A stretch of DNA of 64,000 nt from Stromatinia cepivora (lineage: Eukaryota; Ascomycota; Leotiomycetes; Helotiales; Sclerotiniaceae), in the NCBI GenBank assembly GCA_014898415.1, contig RCTD01000003.1, forward strand, positions 1,798,001 to 1,862,000, given 5' to 3'. The position numbers were made by a program, and so were the translations under genes. Positions 61,388 to 64,000 of the stretch are shown here, in pieces. The notes beneath the pieces were generated by a model, which was not told the DNA's origin, did not search any database, and worked only from the letters and a program-made list of their open reading frames with translations. Position 1 is the first letter of the stretch. Each line of letters starts with the position of its first letter.

Positions 61388-62534
61388 ATGGTTCTTCTTA
61401 CTATGACAGCGACTATAGTCGAAGCTCTGCAGGCCCTTCACGAAGCCGAAACTTCTCATTCTCATGAAGAGTCGGCACAGCTGCCTAGTCAACAGCAAAT
61501 GGGAAAGGAAATCGGAGAGAGCATCCTGAAAACCTCCCCGGAGAACGAAGCCCAACTGAGCAGAAAAGACGAAGAGGCAGAAGACAAAGACAGAGATGCA
61601 AAGTTGACAAAAGATAGTGACCGGACTGATTCGCTAGTTCAGCAGAATGTGCCCACAGCGAGTTCGGGTGATTCAAAGTCGGTAGGAAATGCAAAGGAAC
61701 CACTACTAGCAAATCCCAAAATTGGGAATCCCATATCTCATGGTCAAGTCATTGATCTATGGCGAGACATAAGGAAGCAGAATCTTTCACCGCTTGCCTT
61801 GGAGTTATTACTTCGAGGATCCCGTGTTTATGTCCCACCCCCAGTACTAAAGGCGGAGCCTGTAAGTTACAATCCAACAATCTGCCATTGTCTATTCATT
61901 GTCTAAAATGGGCTTGATAAAATTATTCACTATATCAGATACAAATATCTCTGCCAGGGAATCTGACGATATCTAAGCTAATATTCACCGTTTGTAGACA
62001 TCGGAGTACAAAGCTCTAATGGCACGACTACGACGTGAAGAAGAAGCTCGAGCATACGAACGAATGCTAAATCCACCACCTCCTTTGGAGACATTTGCAC
62101 AAAGATTCCCATCTGCCTCTGCCGCTCATGCATTCACTGCCAACTTTTCAGAACCTGGTAACTCTGAAGATGATGACGTTACATATGCGGATATTGATCG
62201 ACAGATTGCTGTTATATTTAATGTAATAGTATCTATTGTTGCTTGTGCGTTTGGGCTATGGATGGCTGCAAGGTGGTGGAGCACACCTGCTCGATTGGCA
62301 TTGAGTATGAGTGGTAGTCTCCTTGTTGGAATTGCTGAAGTGGTGGTTTATATGGGTTACATCAGACGGGTTGGGGAAGCTAAGGGACAAGCAAAGAAGC
62401 TACAGGAGGTCAAGGAGGTAATGACAACATGGGTAGTTGGTGGCGATGCAAAAGATGAACAAATAGAGCCTGTCATGCTTGTAGAGAAAGATGGCAATGA
62501 AGATGCGAAGCCACGCCGAAGAAAGAATACTTGA
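61388..62534 (+). CDS. V-ATPase assembly factor, Vma12/Vph2-like
   Basis: Exons 61388-61861 and 61998-62534 with a 136-bp intron (GTAAGT to TTTGTAG), in frame, give 336 residues. The family works in the ER membrane with Vma21/Vma22 to assemble the V0 sector of the vacuolar proton pump. The C-terminal half has the family layout: SEYKALMARLRREEEARAYE, then two membrane segments (AVIFNVIVSIVACAFGLWMA and LALSMSGSLLVGIAEVVVYM) and a charged coiled tail (GYIRRVGEAKGQAKKLQEVK). The N-terminal half is Glu/Ser-rich and likely disordered. A second in-frame Met at codon 6 is an alternative start. Identity rests on motif layout; confidence in the symbol is too low to assign it. Confidence 0.82.
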
Positions 62535-63307
62535 GACAAGCTCAGTAAGCTTTGTTTTGGAATTCTTCAAGGTACGCCCTATGCTGGCCCTATATTTGCT
62601 TTAACGTCACACGGTTTTGATGGCTCTGTAACAAAAATGGGAGTTTCGCGGCTTACGGCAGGTTGGGGCCCGTTATGAGTTTAATTTAGACATACAACAG
62701 TCTACCATGTTTATTCGGAATATTGTAGGTAGGCATTTGTCCCAAAAAGTAGAAAGATATGCGGCAAAGATTTTGAGACAAGCGGCTAATTGACGAAACA
62801 GAGGAGTGCAGAGGAATGCTTCATCGCATCCCACGAGAATTGGCGCTAAGGTTAGAGGAGGGTGAGCAAGACATAAACTTTGAGTATCATGAGGATATAT
62901 ATTCAGTTAACAATATCCTCATAAAATTCTCATAGCATTCACTCATATTCTTTGGAGTAAATAACAATACACTTTTGTTTGAATCGCCAATCAGGAGATT
63001 TTCGTTCCGAATCCAACCAACATCTATTTTTAGATCCGGGATTATCCCATTCCAACAAATACATCAAGCACATCGCAAGACTTGCAAAAACTCTTCTCCA
63101 TCCACCTTTTCGTCTCTATCAAGCTCTTCACTTACGCCAGTACTCAGTTCAGTACTATCAATTACCGAATCCCCCCAATATTTTCGATTTCCTCGGGCTT
63201 CTTAAGAAGTACAACATCACTTCCATTCAGCCACAATCAGTAACGATCATTGCTGGTCCTCAAAAGAACTACAAAATTTAATTTTGAGCCGACATTTTCA
63301 ATAGATC
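62535..63307. other. Intergenic, no supported gene
   Basis: Open frames at 62975-63281 lack an ATG or overlap in two frames. One (from 62979) is coding-like but starts with TTG and has no recognised motif. Confidence 0.4.
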
Positions 63308-63529
63308 ATGGATTCTCTCAATGAATATCAACAACAATTGCAATCTTTGGAGCATGAGAACAATCTGCGACAAGCCCGAGCCCAAAATGCAAAGACATCA
63401 CAAAACAGCTCTTTCGTGTGTGGTTCTGTGGGATCCCCTTGTCTTTTGGACACGCAGTTACAAATGTTACGTAGGAATATGGCTTCCAGTTCTCATGGAG
63501 GGAAGACCGAGTCGACGACATCAAGGTGA
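63308..63529 (+). pseudogene. Hypothetical protein fragment with coiled-coil start
   Basis: A 73-codon ATG-started frame beginning MDSLNEYQQQLQSLEHENN, which resembles the start of a common class of fungal coiled-coil hypothetical proteins. After about 35 residues the match to that pattern stops. Downstream frames (for example SSSPEWKTLFGYGRN near 63550) look coding but are in other frames with stops, so the locus is probably truncated or spliced in a way I cannot resolve. 63530-64000 holds nothing else. Confidence 0.3.
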
Positions 63530-64000
63530 TGTCTCCTACACACAGGTCTTCTTCGCCGGAATGGAAGACTCTTTTTGGTTATGGCAGGAATTGATTTCGT
63601 GCAGTTCGACAAGCATTAGATGGAGCTGAGCATTACAATTTCCGATTTAGAGAGGGAAAAGACAGGCAATTATTTCGTACCTGATACGTGCTGGCATGCA
63701 ACGCCCTGAAGTTAATATTAGGACATGGATTCGTGATATTAGAATACGCCCCATGTTACTAGTCATGCGGGTTCGTGCATTTGGGGGATTTCAAGGCGTT
63801 TCGCCCCTTTGCTTTATTATTGTATTGCAAAAGGTTGAAGAGTAGCATACTCAATTAATAGACATCATAATGCATTAGCTATCACATCACGAGGGAGACT
63901 GGTCTCTTGTGCTCATGCCAATGCCATGTATTTCTGTGCACGGGCGATTGCCTCTTTCCGGCTTGGACATTCTCCTTGCCGTCGCCACAGTTAAGCGCAG

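Overview
The window reads as a filamentous ascomycete chromosome segment, probably Leotiomycetes (Sclerotiniaceae-like). That placement is inference from short GT-AG introns of 50-140 bases, heavy C-to-T/G-to-A decay of repeats typical of repeat-induced point mutation (RIP), Ty3/Copia/Tc1/hAT transposons, and the housekeeping genes. It splits sharply in two at about 38.05 kb.

Left part (1-38 kb) is an AT-rich, gene-free block. After a G-skewed stretch and a 204-base pyrimidine tract that flips to a 93-base purine tract, it is a set of nested retrotransposons whose borders can be read from LTRs and target-site duplications (TSDs). Copia element A (6684-19180) is split by Ty3 element B (10447-17485). 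Ty3 element C (19310-27735), the same family as B, is split by Tc1/mariner D (21291-22668). Copia element E (29173-36346), the same family as A, is split by a 1.69-kb LTR element F (34092-35782). F has a relative, G, at 1069-2600. F and G carry 150-bp LTRs and decayed Gag coding sequence with a zinc knuckle, but there is no room for pol: they look like gag-only, non-autonomous LTR retrotransposons. A 72-bp solo element with its own TSD lies at 6451. A possible outer, older LTR element (related blocks at 4468-4788 and 36981-37593) may enclose most of the stack.

Right part (38-64 kb) has normal base composition and genes: an NmrA/epimerase-like gene with a frame problem (41.5-43.0 kb); two divergent paralogous SANT/Myb-like genes (45.4-48.5 kb minus, 53.3-55.1 kb plus) with an unrecognised gene fragment and a MITE between them; the cohesin acetyltransferase Eco1 (56.2-58.2 kb, minus); mitochondrial polyprenyl diphosphate synthase Coq1 (59.6-61.0 kb, minus); and, divergently from it, a V-ATPase assembly factor like Vma12/Vph2 (61.4-62.5 kb). 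Two related hAT-type MITEs (43700-44259 and 51004-51762) lie in opposite orientation, each with an 8-bp TSD and the same 12-bp minisatellite.

The genes are not an operon or pathway cluster; Eco1, Coq1 and Vma12 are ordinary housekeeping genes. The main interest lies in the gag-only elements, the complementary strand bias of RIP between copies, and the SANT paralogue pair.
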